This document shows, piece after piece, positions 8,347 through 17,394 of a stretch of DNA of 64,000 nucleotides. The stretch is from Paenibacillus sp. MBLB1832. GTDB taxonomy: Bacteria > Bacillota > Bacilli > Paenibacillales > NBRC-103111. The position numbers and the translations under genes were made by a program. The stretch's first letter is position 1. Each line of letters starts with the position of its first letter. The stretch is taken from NCBI RefSeq assembly GCF_032271945.1, contig NZ_CP130319.1:1383001-1447000 (forward strand), given 5' to 3'. The notes under the pieces are model-generated. The model saw only the letters and a program-made list of their open reading frames with translations, made no database searches and had not been told where the DNA came from.

Positions 8347-9969
8347 ATGAGAGAAATACATGAGATGTCGCTGCAGGAAAAGATCGGACAGATGCTTCTT
8401 TGCGGTTTTGAAGGCATAGAACCGTCTGCAGAGTTAGAAGCCTTAATTGCACAACAGCGCATCGGCGGTGTTATTTATTTTGCACGGAATGTAGCGAATA
8501 CCAAGCAAGTTGCTGAGTTATCGGGCAGTCTGCAAGCAATTGCAGAGCGAAATGGTACGTTACCGCTATGGATTTCCATTGATCAGGAGGGCGGCATGGT
8601 GGCCCGCATTACCGAAGGGGTTGCTCTTATGCCGGGCTCTATGGCGTTGGCTGCCGGGCATGCAGGTCCGGAGGGAGCTTATGAAGCGGCCTTTATTTCG
8701 GGTACAGAGCTGCGTTCGCTCGGTATCAATCTAAACTTTGCACCGGATCTGGATGTGAACAACAATCCGGATAATCCGGTTATTGGCGTGCGCTCGTTTG
8801 GCGAGTCGCCAAAGTTAGTCGCCCAGTACGGCAGCCAAGCTATACGGGGCTTCCAAGATGCGAACGTCGTTGCAACCGCCAAGCACTTTCCCGGTCATGG
8901 GGACACGAATACGGACTCGCATTTGGATTTGCCGACGATTACGCATGATGAAGAGCGGATTCGCGCTGTGGAGCTAGTACCTTTCGTAGAAGCCATCCAG
9001 GGCGGTGTTGATGCGATCATGTCATCTCACATTTATTTCCCAGCTTTAGAACCTAGCAAGCTGCCTGTTACGCTTTCCAAGGCTGTTCTGACGGGCTTGC
9101 TTCGAGAGGAGCTTGGCTATGATGGCGTTATCATGACCGATTGCATGGAGATGAACGCGATCTCCGAGCACTACGGTACGGTTGCCGCTGCCGTCATGGC
9201 GGTTGAAGCCGGCGCTGATCTCGTGTTAATCAGCCACCGTCGCGACCTCCAGGTCGGTGCCCTAGCGGCGATCGAGCAAGCTGTGCGCGAAGGACGTATT
9301 GGCGAAGCACAAATCGATGCTTCGGTCCGCCGCCTCCTCGCGCTAAAAGCGCGCCGCGGGGTCATCGCGGAGCAGCCTCGTGCTACAGCTGCGCTTGAGG
9401 TCGGAACCGCGGCGCATTGCGCGGTCGCTCAGCGGCTTAGCGAAGCGAGCATCACGCTCGTCAAGGACGAGGGGCAGCTGCTGCCGCTGCCGCGCGTGCG
9501 AACGCTGGCGATCACCGTGGCCGCAGCTGTTTCGTCGGGCGTCGACGAAGCGTATGCGGGTGTCGCAAGCTTGGGCGCTGCGCTGGCCGAGCACGGCTTG
9601 GACGTGATCGATCGCGTGCTTCCGCTTGCGGACGTGAGCGATCGTCGCCCCTCCGTGCTTGCGGAGGCAGCAGCTGCGGAGCAGATCGTCATCGGGACGT
9701 ATAACGCCCGATTCCATCCAGCGCAAGTCGAGCTGGTGCGCGAATTGCAAAAGCTCAACAAGCCGCTTGTCGTTGTCGCGCTGCGCGTGCCGTACGATCT
9801 GCTGGAGTTTCCAGACGTATCGACGTTTATCGCTGCGTACGAAAGCCGACCATTGGCGCTGCAGAGCACGGCACGTTCACTGCTTGGCCTTTTAACGCCG
9901 CAAGGCCGTTTACCAGTAGCACTTGGCGCTGATTATCCAGCAGGCTGGAGATGGGAAGAGGGACAATAA
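8347..9969 (+). CDS. nagZ: beta-N-acetylhexosaminidase NagZ (GH3), cytoplasmic
   Basis: GH3 enzyme removing terminal GlcNAc from GlcNAc-MurNAc fragments. The 540-residue protein has the N-terminal TIM barrel with the NagZ signature KHFPGHGDTNTDSHLDLP (residues 179-196), which includes the catalytic Asp190/His192 dyad, and the nucleophile Asp265 in IMTDCMEM. A C-terminal alpha/beta-sandwich domain follows, as in the long Gram-positive NagZ. There is no signal peptide. The second half (about 9230-9950) is markedly richer in G+C than the first half and its neighbours. The ATG at 8347 has GGAAGG upstream. Confidence 0.94.
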   Translation: MREIHEMSLQEKIGQMLLCGFEGIEPSAELEALIAQQRIGGVIYFARNVANTKQVAELSGSLQAIAERNGTLPLWISIDQEGGMVARITEGVALMPGSMALAAGHAGPEGAYEAAFISGTELRSLGINLNFAPDLDVNNNPDNPVIGVRSFGESPKLVAQYGSQAIRGFQDANVVATAKHFPGHGDTNTDSHLDLPTITHDEERIRAVELVPFVEAIQGGVDAIMSSHIYFPALEPSKLPVTLSKAVLTGLLREELGYDGVIMTDCMEMNAISEHYGTVAAAVMAVEAGADLVLISHRRDLQVGALAAIEQAVREGRIGEAQIDASVRRLLALKARRGVIAEQPRATAALEVGTAAHCAVAQRLSEASITLVKDEGQLLPLPRVRTLAITVAAAVSSGVDEAYAGVASLGAALAEHGLDVIDRVLPLADVSDRRPSVLAEAAAAEQIVIGTYNARFHPAQVELVRELQKLNKPLVVVALRVPYDLLEFPDVSTFIAAYESRPLALQSTARSLLGLLTPQGRLPVALGADYPAGWRWEEGQ

Positions 9970-10000
9970 AGTTCCGCTGAGTGAAGGGAGCTTCAGGATC

Positions 10001-11071
10001 GTGGCTAATTTAGATATCGCAAAGATAAGCTTTTTCATGGAACAGGAAATAGAGGCAGGACATCTACCTGGTGCGGTCCTTTATATCGCTCATAGGGGGA
10101 AGGAACTGCTGAAGCATGCTTATGGGAGTAGAGTAATCTACCCAGAAGCGGCTCCGATGAGAACAGACACGGTTTTTGACCTGGCTTCACTGACCAAGGT
10201 TATAGCAACATTGCCAGCGGTTCTTCAAATGATGGATCAAGGTAAACTTTCATTGGCTGATCCGATCGGGGGCTTTTTGCCGCAATTTCGTAACCAACAA
10301 GATGAACCTATTCGAATCGTACATCTGCTGACACATGCCTCAGGGCTTAGGGCGGATATTCCGGGCATACGAAGGTTGTTGCATCTATCCCGGGATGAGC
10401 TGGTGGAACTTATCTTACATGAACAACCGCTCCATCCCCCGGGTACTAAGGTTGTGTATAGTGATTTGGGTATGATATTGCTCGGCCTCATCATTGAATC
10501 CGTGAGTGGTGAAGCGTTAAACACTTATCTTCGTCGCGAGCTGTTTAATCCGCTGGAGATGTCCGAAACAGGTTTTTGCCCGACCTTCGAGGGTACACGC
10601 TATGCGGTTACTGAGTTCTCGGAACAGCGCCAAGCGTACAAGTCAGGCATTGTGCACGATGAAAAAGCAGAGATCATGCATGGCGAAAGCGGTCACGCTG
10701 GGCTATTCTCCACGGTTCACGATCTGGCGAATTATGCTGAAATGATCCGGCAGAAAGGCGTCTATAAGAGGCGGCGAATCCTTACTAGCGCAGCTACCCA
10801 GCTGGCATCCCGTAACTTTACACCTTATGACCAAGAACCTCGAGGTCTCGGCTGGTTGCTTAGAAATCCGCGAAGCTTCTGGTTCGGCGGCGATTATGTA
10901 TCCGAGCAATCATTCGGGCATACTGGGTTTACAGGTACTAGTCTTTTGTTCGATCCTGAGCGGGATTTGCAAATCATATTGCTCACCAATCGGGTTCATT
11001 TCGGTCGAACCGAACATATCTTGCAGCTTCGCCCGAGGCTGCACAATCTCATTCTTTCTCAATTAGATTAG
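10001..11071 (+). CDS. serine beta-lactamase-fold hydrolase, AmiE/YbbE-like
   Basis: 356 residues of the class C beta-lactamase/esterase family. The nucleophile motif S63-L-T-K66, the Y153-S-D motif and a HTGFTGTS segment near the C-terminus (KTG-box equivalent) are all present. B. subtilis YbbE/AmiE, encoded with NamZ and NagZ, is a MurNAc-L-alanine amidase of this family, so cleavage of the peptide from MurNAc is the likely role. The GTG at 10001 after GGGAG is preferred; the frame is open back to 9923, inside nagZ. No signal peptide is seen, unlike the exported B. subtilis protein. Confidence 0.85.
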   Translation: MANLDIAKISFFMEQEIEAGHLPGAVLYIAHRGKELLKHAYGSRVIYPEAAPMRTDTVFDLASLTKVIATLPAVLQMMDQGKLSLADPIGGFLPQFRNQQDEPIRIVHLLTHASGLRADIPGIRRLLHLSRDELVELILHEQPLHPPGTKVVYSDLGMILLGLIIESVSGEALNTYLRRELFNPLEMSETGFCPTFEGTRYAVTEFSEQRQAYKSGIVHDEKAEIMHGESGHAGLFSTVHDLANYAEMIRQKGVYKRRRILTSAATQLASRNFTPYDQEPRGLGWLLRNPRSFWFGGDYVSEQSFGHTGFTGTSLLFDPERDLQIILLTNRVHFGRTEHILQLRPRLHNLILSQLD

Positions 11072-11088
11072 TTTTGGAGGTTTTCGAA

Positions 11089-12048
11089 ATGAACTATGTC
11101 CCATTAACAGAAGATCGGCTGACCGAATTATGCGTGCTGTGGAACCGAGAGCTTGGCGAGCAGTTTCCTATGCAAGAACAACTGTTCAGACAGAACAGTT
11201 TTGACGATGTGAACGTATTGCAGGGTGGTTCTTGGATTGCCGTTGATGAGGGGTCTGGGAAAGCAGTTGGTTTTATCGTTGCCAAGCAATGGCAGGAACA
11301 ACGGGAACTTGTTTTGGGAGCTGGTGCAGGCTGGATCCAGGTATTGTTGGTTGATCGGGATTTTCGCAGACTTGGCATCGGAAGCGAGCTGCTGAAACGG
11401 GCTGAAACGGCTCTTTTGGAGAGGGGGGTTCATAAAATCTTGCTCGGTCGTGATCCGTGGCACTACTTCCCAGGAATCCCCAAAGAATACCCTGAAGTCA
11501 GAGCATGGTTCGATGCTAAGGGCTACAAGGACGACAATCGTGTGGAAAATGATCTACTGGCGATGTATGACGAACATACGGCGAACGAATTGCCAAGACA
11601 AGAAGGCGTTTCGTATCGGCTGTTGGAGAGTCATGAAAAGGACGATCTGCTTGCTTTTTTCCGACGCTGCTTCCCAGGACGTTGGGAATACGAAGCCATT
11701 CGCTATTTCGAACTGGGAGGAACGGGGCGCGAGTTTGTTGTGGTTGAAACAGATGGCCACATTGTTGGTTTTTGCCGGATTAACGACAGTTCATCTCCGA
11801 TCATTGCTCAAAACGTTTACTGGTCGCCCTTATTTGAAGATGAGCTAGGGGGGATTGGGCCTCTAGGTGTAGATTCTGCTTACCAAGGCAGAGGTTTTGG
11901 GCTGGCGGTTGTTCAGGCAGGTGTTCATTTCCTTAGGGAGCGTAAAATCCAAAAGATCGTCATCGACTGGACAACACTCGTGGCTTTCTATGAAAAGCTA
12001 AATTACCACGTGTGGAAAAGCTACGATTCTTACTCGAAGTTAGTGTAA
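11089..12048 (+). CDS. GNAT-family N-acetyltransferase, two-domain
   Basis: 319 residues with two GNAT domains. The N-terminal one has a motif A of the form VLLVDRDFRRLGIGSELL near residues 84-101, the C-terminal one GVDSAYQGRGFGLAVVQ near residue 263. Both look able to bind acetyl-CoA, so the protein may be a fused dimer. The ATG at 11089 has TTGGAGG 8 bases upstream; a TTG at 11074 is in frame but lies within that box. It is the second two-domain GNAT of the operon. The acceptor is unknown; amino sugars or muropeptide amines are suggested by context. Confidence 0.85.
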   Translation: MNYVPLTEDRLTELCVLWNRELGEQFPMQEQLFRQNSFDDVNVLQGGSWIAVDEGSGKAVGFIVAKQWQEQRELVLGAGAGWIQVLLVDRDFRRLGIGSELLKRAETALLERGVHKILLGRDPWHYFPGIPKEYPEVRAWFDAKGYKDDNRVENDLLAMYDEHTANELPRQEGVSYRLLESHEKDDLLAFFRRCFPGRWEYEAIRYFELGGTGREFVVVETDGHIVGFCRINDSSSPIIAQNVYWSPLFEDELGGIGPLGVDSAYQGRGFGLAVVQAGVHFLRERKIQKIVIDWTTLVAFYEKLNYHVWKSYDSYSKLV

Positions 12049-12063
12049 AGGAGATGAATCGTC

Positions 12064-13245
12064 TTGCTTCGAAAACTTTTGAATCAAACTTCACTGACCA
12101 TAGCAGGGATTATGTCAGGCACTTCGCTGGATGGCATTGATGTCGCTATTGTCCGCATCGATGGCCGCGGTCTTGATACAAGCATCAAGCTGATTCACTT
12201 CGAGAGCTTTGCCTACGAAGCGGATGTTCGTGAGAAGCTCAAGCTGTTATGTACGATTGAGCATTCTGATGTTGCGCAAGTGTGCGGCATGAACTTCGCG
12301 ATAGCGGAGCGCTTTGCAGATGCCGTCATCCAAACAGCTGCTGCCGCTAACCTAAGCATGGCGGATATCGATCTCGTCTCCTCCCATGGGCAGACGATTT
12401 GGCATATCCCTATAGCGGACGATGCGAATCCTTTTCTGCCCAAATCGACGCTGCAAATTGGGGATTTGTCCGTGATTGCCAAACGAACAGGCAAACCTGT
12501 CGTCGGCGATTTCAGGACAGCGGATATCGCCGTAGGCGGGCAAGGCGCACCGCTTGTACCCTACGGTGACTATCTCCTTTTCAGGGACGAAAACAAAGGG
12601 CGCATCCTTCAAAATATAGGTGGTATTGGGAATTGCACAGCCATCCCCGCTGCTTCCAGTGGGGGTATTGCCTTTGACACGGGTCCTGGAAACATGATCA
12701 TGGATCAAGTCGTATACGAGCTATCCGAGGGACGACTTTCGTACGATGCGAATGGAGAATGGGCTGCCAAAGGCAGGGTGCATCAAGAATTACTTGAGGA
12801 CTTGCTCGCACATCCGTACTTCCAAGAACCGCCTCCCAAAACGACAGGACGCGAAATATTCGGAAAAGCCTATGCCGCGACATGGCTAGCATCTGCTTTG
12901 GAACGAGGACTTCCTCAGGAGGATATCGTTGCCACGGCGACAGCTTTTACCGCACACAGCATTGCTCGCGGATATCAGGACTTTATTTTTCCACAGAGTG
13001 AGATTGCTGAAGTGATTGTAAGTGGAGGCGGAGCTCATAACCGCACACTTCTTAGCATGCTTGGTGAGCTGCTGCCAAATCAGACCATTTTCACATCCGA
13101 CGAGCTGGGTATATCCTGCGATGCGAAGGAAGCGATGTTGTTTGCTTTGTTAGGCAATGCATTCATACAAGGCGAGACGAACAATGTTCCCGCGGCGACA
13201 GGAGCGGAAAGACAGACGATCATGGGGAAATTAGCTTTGCCGTAG
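12064..13245 (+). CDS. anmK: anhydro-N-acetylmuramic acid kinase AnmK
   Basis: 393 residues, typical AnmK length. AnmK opens the 1,6-anhydro ring of anhydro-MurNAc while phosphorylating it to MurNAc-6-phosphate, the substrate of MurQ. Conserved blocks are GIMSGTSLDGIDVAIV (residues 14-29), SSHGQTIWH near residue 110, GDFRTADIAVGGQGAPL near residue 149, and a C-terminal VSGGGAHN. The start is TTG, with AGGAG about 10 bases upstream. It is the last gene of the operon and is followed by a strong bidirectional terminator. Its presence implies that anhydro-muropeptides, the product of lytic transglycosylases, are also salvaged. Confidence 0.95.
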   Translation: MLRKLLNQTSLTIAGIMSGTSLDGIDVAIVRIDGRGLDTSIKLIHFESFAYEADVREKLKLLCTIEHSDVAQVCGMNFAIAERFADAVIQTAAAANLSMADIDLVSSHGQTIWHIPIADDANPFLPKSTLQIGDLSVIAKRTGKPVVGDFRTADIAVGGQGAPLVPYGDYLLFRDENKGRILQNIGGIGNCTAIPAASSGGIAFDTGPGNMIMDQVVYELSEGRLSYDANGEWAAKGRVHQELLEDLLAHPYFQEPPPKTTGREIFGKAYAATWLASALERGLPQEDIVATATAFTAHSIARGYQDFIFPQSEIAEVIVSGGGAHNRTLLSMLGELLPNQTIFTSDELGISCDAKEAMLFALLGNAFIQGETNNVPAATGAERQTIMGKLALP

Positions 13246-13259
13246 GCTCTCATAAGGAA

Positions 13260-13291
13260 AAGGATCAGAGAGCAGTCTCTGATCCTTCTTC
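13260..13291. terminator. bidirectional intrinsic terminator between anmK and the GH42 gene
   Basis: A perfect 12-bp stem (13260-13271 with 13276-13287) closes a GCAG loop between two converging genes. It has a CTTCGTATT tail on the plus side and a TTTTCC tail on the minus side, so it probably serves both transcripts. Confidence 0.8.
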
Positions 13292-13294
13292 GTA

Positions 13295-15385
13295 TTAAGC
13301 TGATATGACTTCTCTTCTTAAAATCGAGATGCCGTGCAGAGGCAACTCAACCTTGTTTGCTACTAGTTGCTTCGTTTCCATATCCGTGTAAGCTTGATTA
13401 TCCAACTCGATCACTTGTTCTTTACCGCTAAAATTCATCAAGAATACGTAGTCGTACTCTCCGTCTGTTCGCACTGTTGAAGTTACCCCGTCAGGCAAAC
13501 TTACATGCAATGCGCGACGAACTCCGCTTTGTTGCACAAGTTGACCGTAGAACTCGGTGTAGAAACGGGGGTCACTCACGCGAGCTGCCAAATAATAGGC
13601 TTGTCCATCTCCCATTGAATTCCTCGTCAACGCAGGACGTCCTGCGTAAAAATCATCCTGGTAGACAGCCAGTACTTCGGCACCTTCCGAATGAATGAGA
13701 TCGCAAAGCTCCCTAACCTCATATGTTCCCTGCAAACCAAGCGGATTCCCTTTCTGAAGCACAATGCCGTTTCGATCGTGATCGTGTAAGCCTTCGATTT
13801 CCTCCGACCAAATGCCAAGCGTATCGCGAAGCGGTCCAGGGAAGCCTCCCAAATAACACAAATCGTTCTCATCGACGATTCCTGACCAATAGGTCGCTAC
13901 GAACGTGCCGCCTTTTGTAACAAACTGCCTAATTTTTGCGCCGGTTTCTTCACGCATAAGGTACATCATGGGCGCGATTAGTAGTTTATATGTAGAGAAA
14001 TTGTCCTCAGAACTGATCACATCTGTCGGCACGCCGAGCTCCCATAATGCTTTATACTGCTGCATAACGGTTTCTTCAAAATGAATCCCTTTATTTCTAG
14101 GGCCTTGCGTGTCGTTGACTGCCCACCAATTGTCCCAATCAAACAAAATTGCAGCTTCTGATTTCGTTGTTGTGCCAATCACGGGTGTCAGCTTGGATAG
14201 TGTTTCCCCTAAGGATGCCACATCACGGAATACGCGAGTATGCTCGTGCCCCACGTGATCAACAACGGCGCCGTGGAATTTTTCGCTGGAACCGCGGCTT
14301 TTACGCCACTGGAAATATTGGACGGAATCCGATCCATGTGCAACGGCTTGAAGCGAAGAAAGGCGATGCATACTTGGACGTTTCAGTTTGCTAACAGGCT
14401 GCCAGTTCGTAAGACTTGGCGTACTCTCCATCAGTAGAAATGGTTTTTTTTGCAACGAACGGAATATATCGTGATTGAATGCAAACCAAGCGGCAACGGT
14501 ATCTTCCGCTTGATCCTGTGCATCATGCCAAGTCGGATAAGCGTCCCAAGATACAACGTCGATTACATGAGCAAACTTCCGGTAATCCAGTGCTGAGAAG
14601 TTATACATCATATTGGTGGTTACGGGTAAGTTGGCATTCATAGCTTTCAATGGTGCAATTTCATGCTTGCAGAAATCAACAGTTTGGTCGGTGACAAATC
14701 GTTTCCAATCCAAATTATGGCCATGTACAGCTGACTCACCGATCGGAGATGGAGAGACGATCTGTGACCAATCGGTATAGGTATGGCTCCAGAAGGAAGT
14801 CCACCATGCATGATTTAATTCATCTAATGATTGATATTTAACTTTAAGCCAATCCCGGAAGGCATCCTGACAATAGTCACAATGGCATTCGCCGCCATAT
14901 TCGTTCGAGATATGCCATCCGACGACAGCTGGATGCTCTGCATAGCGTTCGGCCAGTTTAGTATTCATGATGTTGACCTTCTCACGATACACAGGCGATG
15001 TGTAGCAATGATTATGACGGGCACCATGTAAATTACGTTGTCGCGTTGGGGTTACACGCAAAACTTCTGGATATTTCGATGACATCCATGCGGGTCTCGC
15101 CCCGCTTGGAGTGGCAAGCCATGCATAAATACCATTTTCAGCAAAGGTATCCAATACATGATCCAGCCATTCAAATTTAAATTGGCCTTCCTCTGGTTCT
15201 AACGCATTCCATGAAAAAATGCCAACAGACATAACATTGCAATGAGCCAGTTTCATGAGGCGGATGTCTTCTTCAAACACACTTGGATCGTGCAGCCATT
15301 GATCTGGATTATAATCGGCACCATGCATAAATACGGGAAGCTTACTACTAATTGGTGGAAATTTGGCGGTCATCTTGATTGGCAT
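13295..15385 (-). CDS. GH42 beta-galactosidase
   Basis: 696 residues without a signal peptide, so cytoplasmic cleavage of imported beta-galactosides. The TIM barrel carries the acid/base Glu in WHISNEYGGE (near residue 158), followed by a CHCDYC zinc-type cysteine cluster, and the nucleophile Glu in LLMESTPS (near residue 318). A trimerisation domain and a C-terminal domain follow, as in GanA/BgaB. The start is uncertain: AGGAG directly abuts the ATG at 15385, while an in-frame ATG at 15373 is 12 bases downstream of it. The gene is divergent from an AraC regulator that probably controls it. Confidence 0.93.
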   Translation of the reverse strand: MPIKMTAKFPPISSKLPVFMHGADYNPDQWLHDPSVFEEDIRLMKLAHCNVMSVGIFSWNALEPEEGQFKFEWLDHVLDTFAENGIYAWLATPSGARPAWMSSKYPEVLRVTPTRQRNLHGARHNHCYTSPVYREKVNIMNTKLAERYAEHPAVVGWHISNEYGGECHCDYCQDAFRDWLKVKYQSLDELNHAWWTSFWSHTYTDWSQIVSPSPIGESAVHGHNLDWKRFVTDQTVDFCKHEIAPLKAMNANLPVTTNMMYNFSALDYRKFAHVIDVVSWDAYPTWHDAQDQAEDTVAAWFAFNHDIFRSLQKKPFLLMESTPSLTNWQPVSKLKRPSMHRLSSLQAVAHGSDSVQYFQWRKSRGSSEKFHGAVVDHVGHEHTRVFRDVASLGETLSKLTPVIGTTTKSEAAILFDWDNWWAVNDTQGPRNKGIHFEETVMQQYKALWELGVPTDVISSEDNFSTYKLLIAPMMYLMREETGAKIRQFVTKGGTFVATYWSGIVDENDLCYLGGFPGPLRDTLGIWSEEIEGLHDHDRNGIVLQKGNPLGLQGTYEVRELCDLIHSEGAEVLAVYQDDFYAGRPALTRNSMGDGQAYYLAARVSDPRFYTEFYGQLVQQSGVRRALHVSLPDGVTSTVRTDGEYDYVFLMNFSGKEQVIELDNQAYTDMETKQLVANKVELPLHGISILRREVISA

Positions 15386-15552
15386 CTCCTGTTCTCATAT
15401 CAATTAAATAATATTCGTATTGGTTCAGGTTGTGGCGGTAAGGATATATATGTTATAAAACCATTATATAGCGGAAATTTTGTGAGAACTAGATTTTGAT
15501 ATTCGCATTTCATTAACGATTTTCACATTTTGAAAAGCAGGAGGGGAATCAT

Positions 15553-16380
15553 TTGCAACGGTTTGCATTTCTCATGCATTCGGATATAGAAACGAAACTG
15601 CCGATCTACATGTGTGGAGCTGGCCATTGGGAAAGTCAAGAAACGATTATTCGGACAGAGGGTTATCCGTTGTTTCAATGGCTCTTTTGTACCAATGGCG
15701 AAGGAATGTTGAAACTAGGCCATGAAGAGATGAGCGTCAAACCAGGGATGGGCATATATCTATTGCCGAACGAACCCCACGAGTATCGAGCGATACAGGA
15801 GCCCTGGGAAATCTATTGGCTTAATTTCAAAGGAGAACAAGCCCTACCGATGACTTTATTGGCGGGTTTAGATCGTTCAGGCGTATATCGCATGACGAAT
15901 AGTGAGTTAATGATTCATCATATGAAGGCAGCGCTAGCCTTAGCTTTATCTGAAAAGCCTCTAGTCGGTCTGGAGTGCTCAAAGCTGCTGTATAATCTCA
16001 TCATCGATATGATGAAAAGCATCACGATCCGCCAACAGTCCATCGAACAAAACTATTTGAGATTGCAGCCTGTATTTGACTATATGGAAAGCCACTACAC
16101 GAACAAGATAACGCTTGAGGACATGGCTGAGCTTTTAAATGTCTCAACGCAACATCTATGCTTGTTATTTCGCAAAATTGTCAATCATCGACCTGTTGAA
16201 TACTTGAACTTATTACGGATTAATAAAAGCAAGGAACTGATGCTGCAGGAAGTGGATGCAAGGATTGGTGAGATCGCACGTCGAGTAGGCTTTGATACGC
16301 CAGGTTACTACAGTACACTGTTTAAAAAAACGGAGGGTATGAGTCCCGAGACATTCAGGAGGATGAATAGACTGAGGTAG
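15553..16380 (+). CDS. AraC-family transcriptional regulator
   Basis: 275 residues. The N-terminal half has an AraC-type cupin, with GMGIYLLPNEPHEYRA near residue 65 as part of the jelly roll. The C-terminal about 100 residues are two helix-turn-helix motifs ending in the typical IARRVGFDTPGYYSTLFKK and GMSPETFRR. The start is TTG at 15553 with GGAGGGG 7 bases upstream; no nearby ATG is in frame. It is divergent from the GH42 gene across 167 bp of A+T-rich DNA, the usual arrangement for a galactoside-responsive activator of that gene (inferred). Confidence 0.9.
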   Translation: MQRFAFLMHSDIETKLPIYMCGAGHWESQETIIRTEGYPLFQWLFCTNGEGMLKLGHEEMSVKPGMGIYLLPNEPHEYRAIQEPWEIYWLNFKGEQALPMTLLAGLDRSGVYRMTNSELMIHHMKAALALALSEKPLVGLECSKLLYNLIIDMMKSITIRQQSIEQNYLRLQPVFDYMESHYTNKITLEDMAELLNVSTQHLCLLFRKIVNHRPVEYLNLLRINKSKELMLQEVDARIGEIARRVGFDTPGYYSTLFKKTEGMSPETFRRMNRLR

Positions 16381-16505
16381 CTGGTCACTCGCCTCGATGA
16401 TGATCGATCAGATCGAGAGCGTAGATGAAGATAAATACGATTAGCTTTTATTTTAGTGTACAATAGGAAGGAGTAGTCTGGTAATGAAGGTGTGAGGTGA
16501 CGGGT

Positions 16506-16934
16506 ATGGTGAATTTGAAAATTGATGATGTAGCCAAAGAATGTGGATTGACGAAGCGAACGATCCGATATTATGAGGAAATTGGTCTGCTCTCTCCTCC
16601 AGAACGAAGTGAGGGCGGCATGCGATTATATTCGAACGAGCATGTAGAACAATTGAAGCAGATCGTGATTGCGCGTGATGTGCTAGGTGTTTCTTTGCAG
16701 GAAATACAAGAATTTGTAGTGTCCAGCAATCAGTTGCTTGAGCATCGACAAGGATATTTGCAGGCAGACAATCCCCAGCAGAAGAAGCAAGAGCTGTTAG
16801 AAATCGAAGAAATCATCGCCCGCCAACTTCAGATCATGGATGATAAATTGGAGAAAATTCAATCGCTTCGTCAAAGTACGGAGCTGAAATATCAACGCGT
16901 GAAGAAGGCGTTAAGCGAGTTGCCGGAGGACTAA
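16506..16934 (+). CDS. MerR-family transcriptional regulator
   Basis: 142 residues. The N-terminal winged helix starts IDDVAKECGLTKRTIRYYEE and is followed by the RLYSNEHVEQLKQI wing. A C-terminal helical region with many Gln, Glu and Leu likely forms the dimerisation coiled coil. There is no cysteine cluster that would suggest metal or redox sensing, so the signal is probably a small molecule. The ATG at 16506 is preferred over the GTG at 16497, since GAGGTGA lies just upstream. No obvious target gene is adjacent; the next gene is a short unknown protein. Confidence 0.87.
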   Translation: MVNLKIDDVAKECGLTKRTIRYYEEIGLLSPPERSEGGMRLYSNEHVEQLKQIVIARDVLGVSLQEIQEFVVSSNQLLEHRQGYLQADNPQQKKQELLEIEEIIARQLQIMDDKLEKIQSLRQSTELKYQRVKKALSELPED

Positions 16935-17066
16935 GACAGGGGCAAACAAACTACGCAATATACTCGATATCAATGGGTTAATTTTATTAATTGGTAATCC
17001 CACACGCCCCTCTGACATGATATACTAGGTTTGAGATATCTGTTTACCATAATCAAGGGGGCTGCA

Positions 17067-17282
17067 ATGGGAAACCTGCTTCATGATGTCGATTTTCAAA
17101 ATGCGATGCTGTTTGGCCACTATGTCATGGTTCTGATCGAGGGTAAAATGGCCGGCGGCGGTCTCGTCGAATCGTTCGACGAAACACATGTAAAAGTAGG
17201 ACGCGGCACCTATTCGCGCCAAGCTTCCTCTTTCGTGGTTTCACCGCCCCCACAATGTAATATGGATCATACTCAGGAATGA
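17067..17282 (+). CDS. short protein of unknown function
   Basis: 71 residues. AAGGGGG lies 6-7 bases before the ATG and a good terminator follows 50 bases after the stop, which supports a real gene. The middle reads as alternating hydrophobic strands with glycine turns (GHYVMVLIEGKMAGGGLVES, then VKVGRGTYSR), a pattern like small Sm/SH3-type barrels. No family is recognised. The tail is rich in Pro, Gln and His. Confidence 0.45.
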   Translation: MGNLLHDVDFQNAMLFGHYVMVLIEGKMAGGGLVESFDETHVKVGRGTYSRQASSFVVSPPPQCNMDHTQE

Positions 17283-17331
17283 ATGTCTGTCGTATAAACC
17301 GTACGACCTCGACATGAGAATAACGACAAAC

Positions 17332-17370
17332 AAAAAACACGAACTAACTTACGTTAGTACGTGTTTTTTG
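17332..17370. terminator. bidirectional terminator
   Basis: The arms AAAAAACACG and CGTGTTTTTT, with an inner ACTAAC/GTTAGT pairing, form a stem with A/T tails on both sides. It lies between the converging short gene and the aminotransferase gene. Confidence 0.8.
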
Positions 17371-17394
17371 CTTCATTCCTATATGCATGCGCGG

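Noticed and set aside
15386..15552. Catabolite (cre) or AraC half-sites between the GH42 and AraC genes
   Set aside because: The interval is A+T rich, but no cre palindrome or clear direct repeat stood out; a regulatory role is likely but no site can be named.
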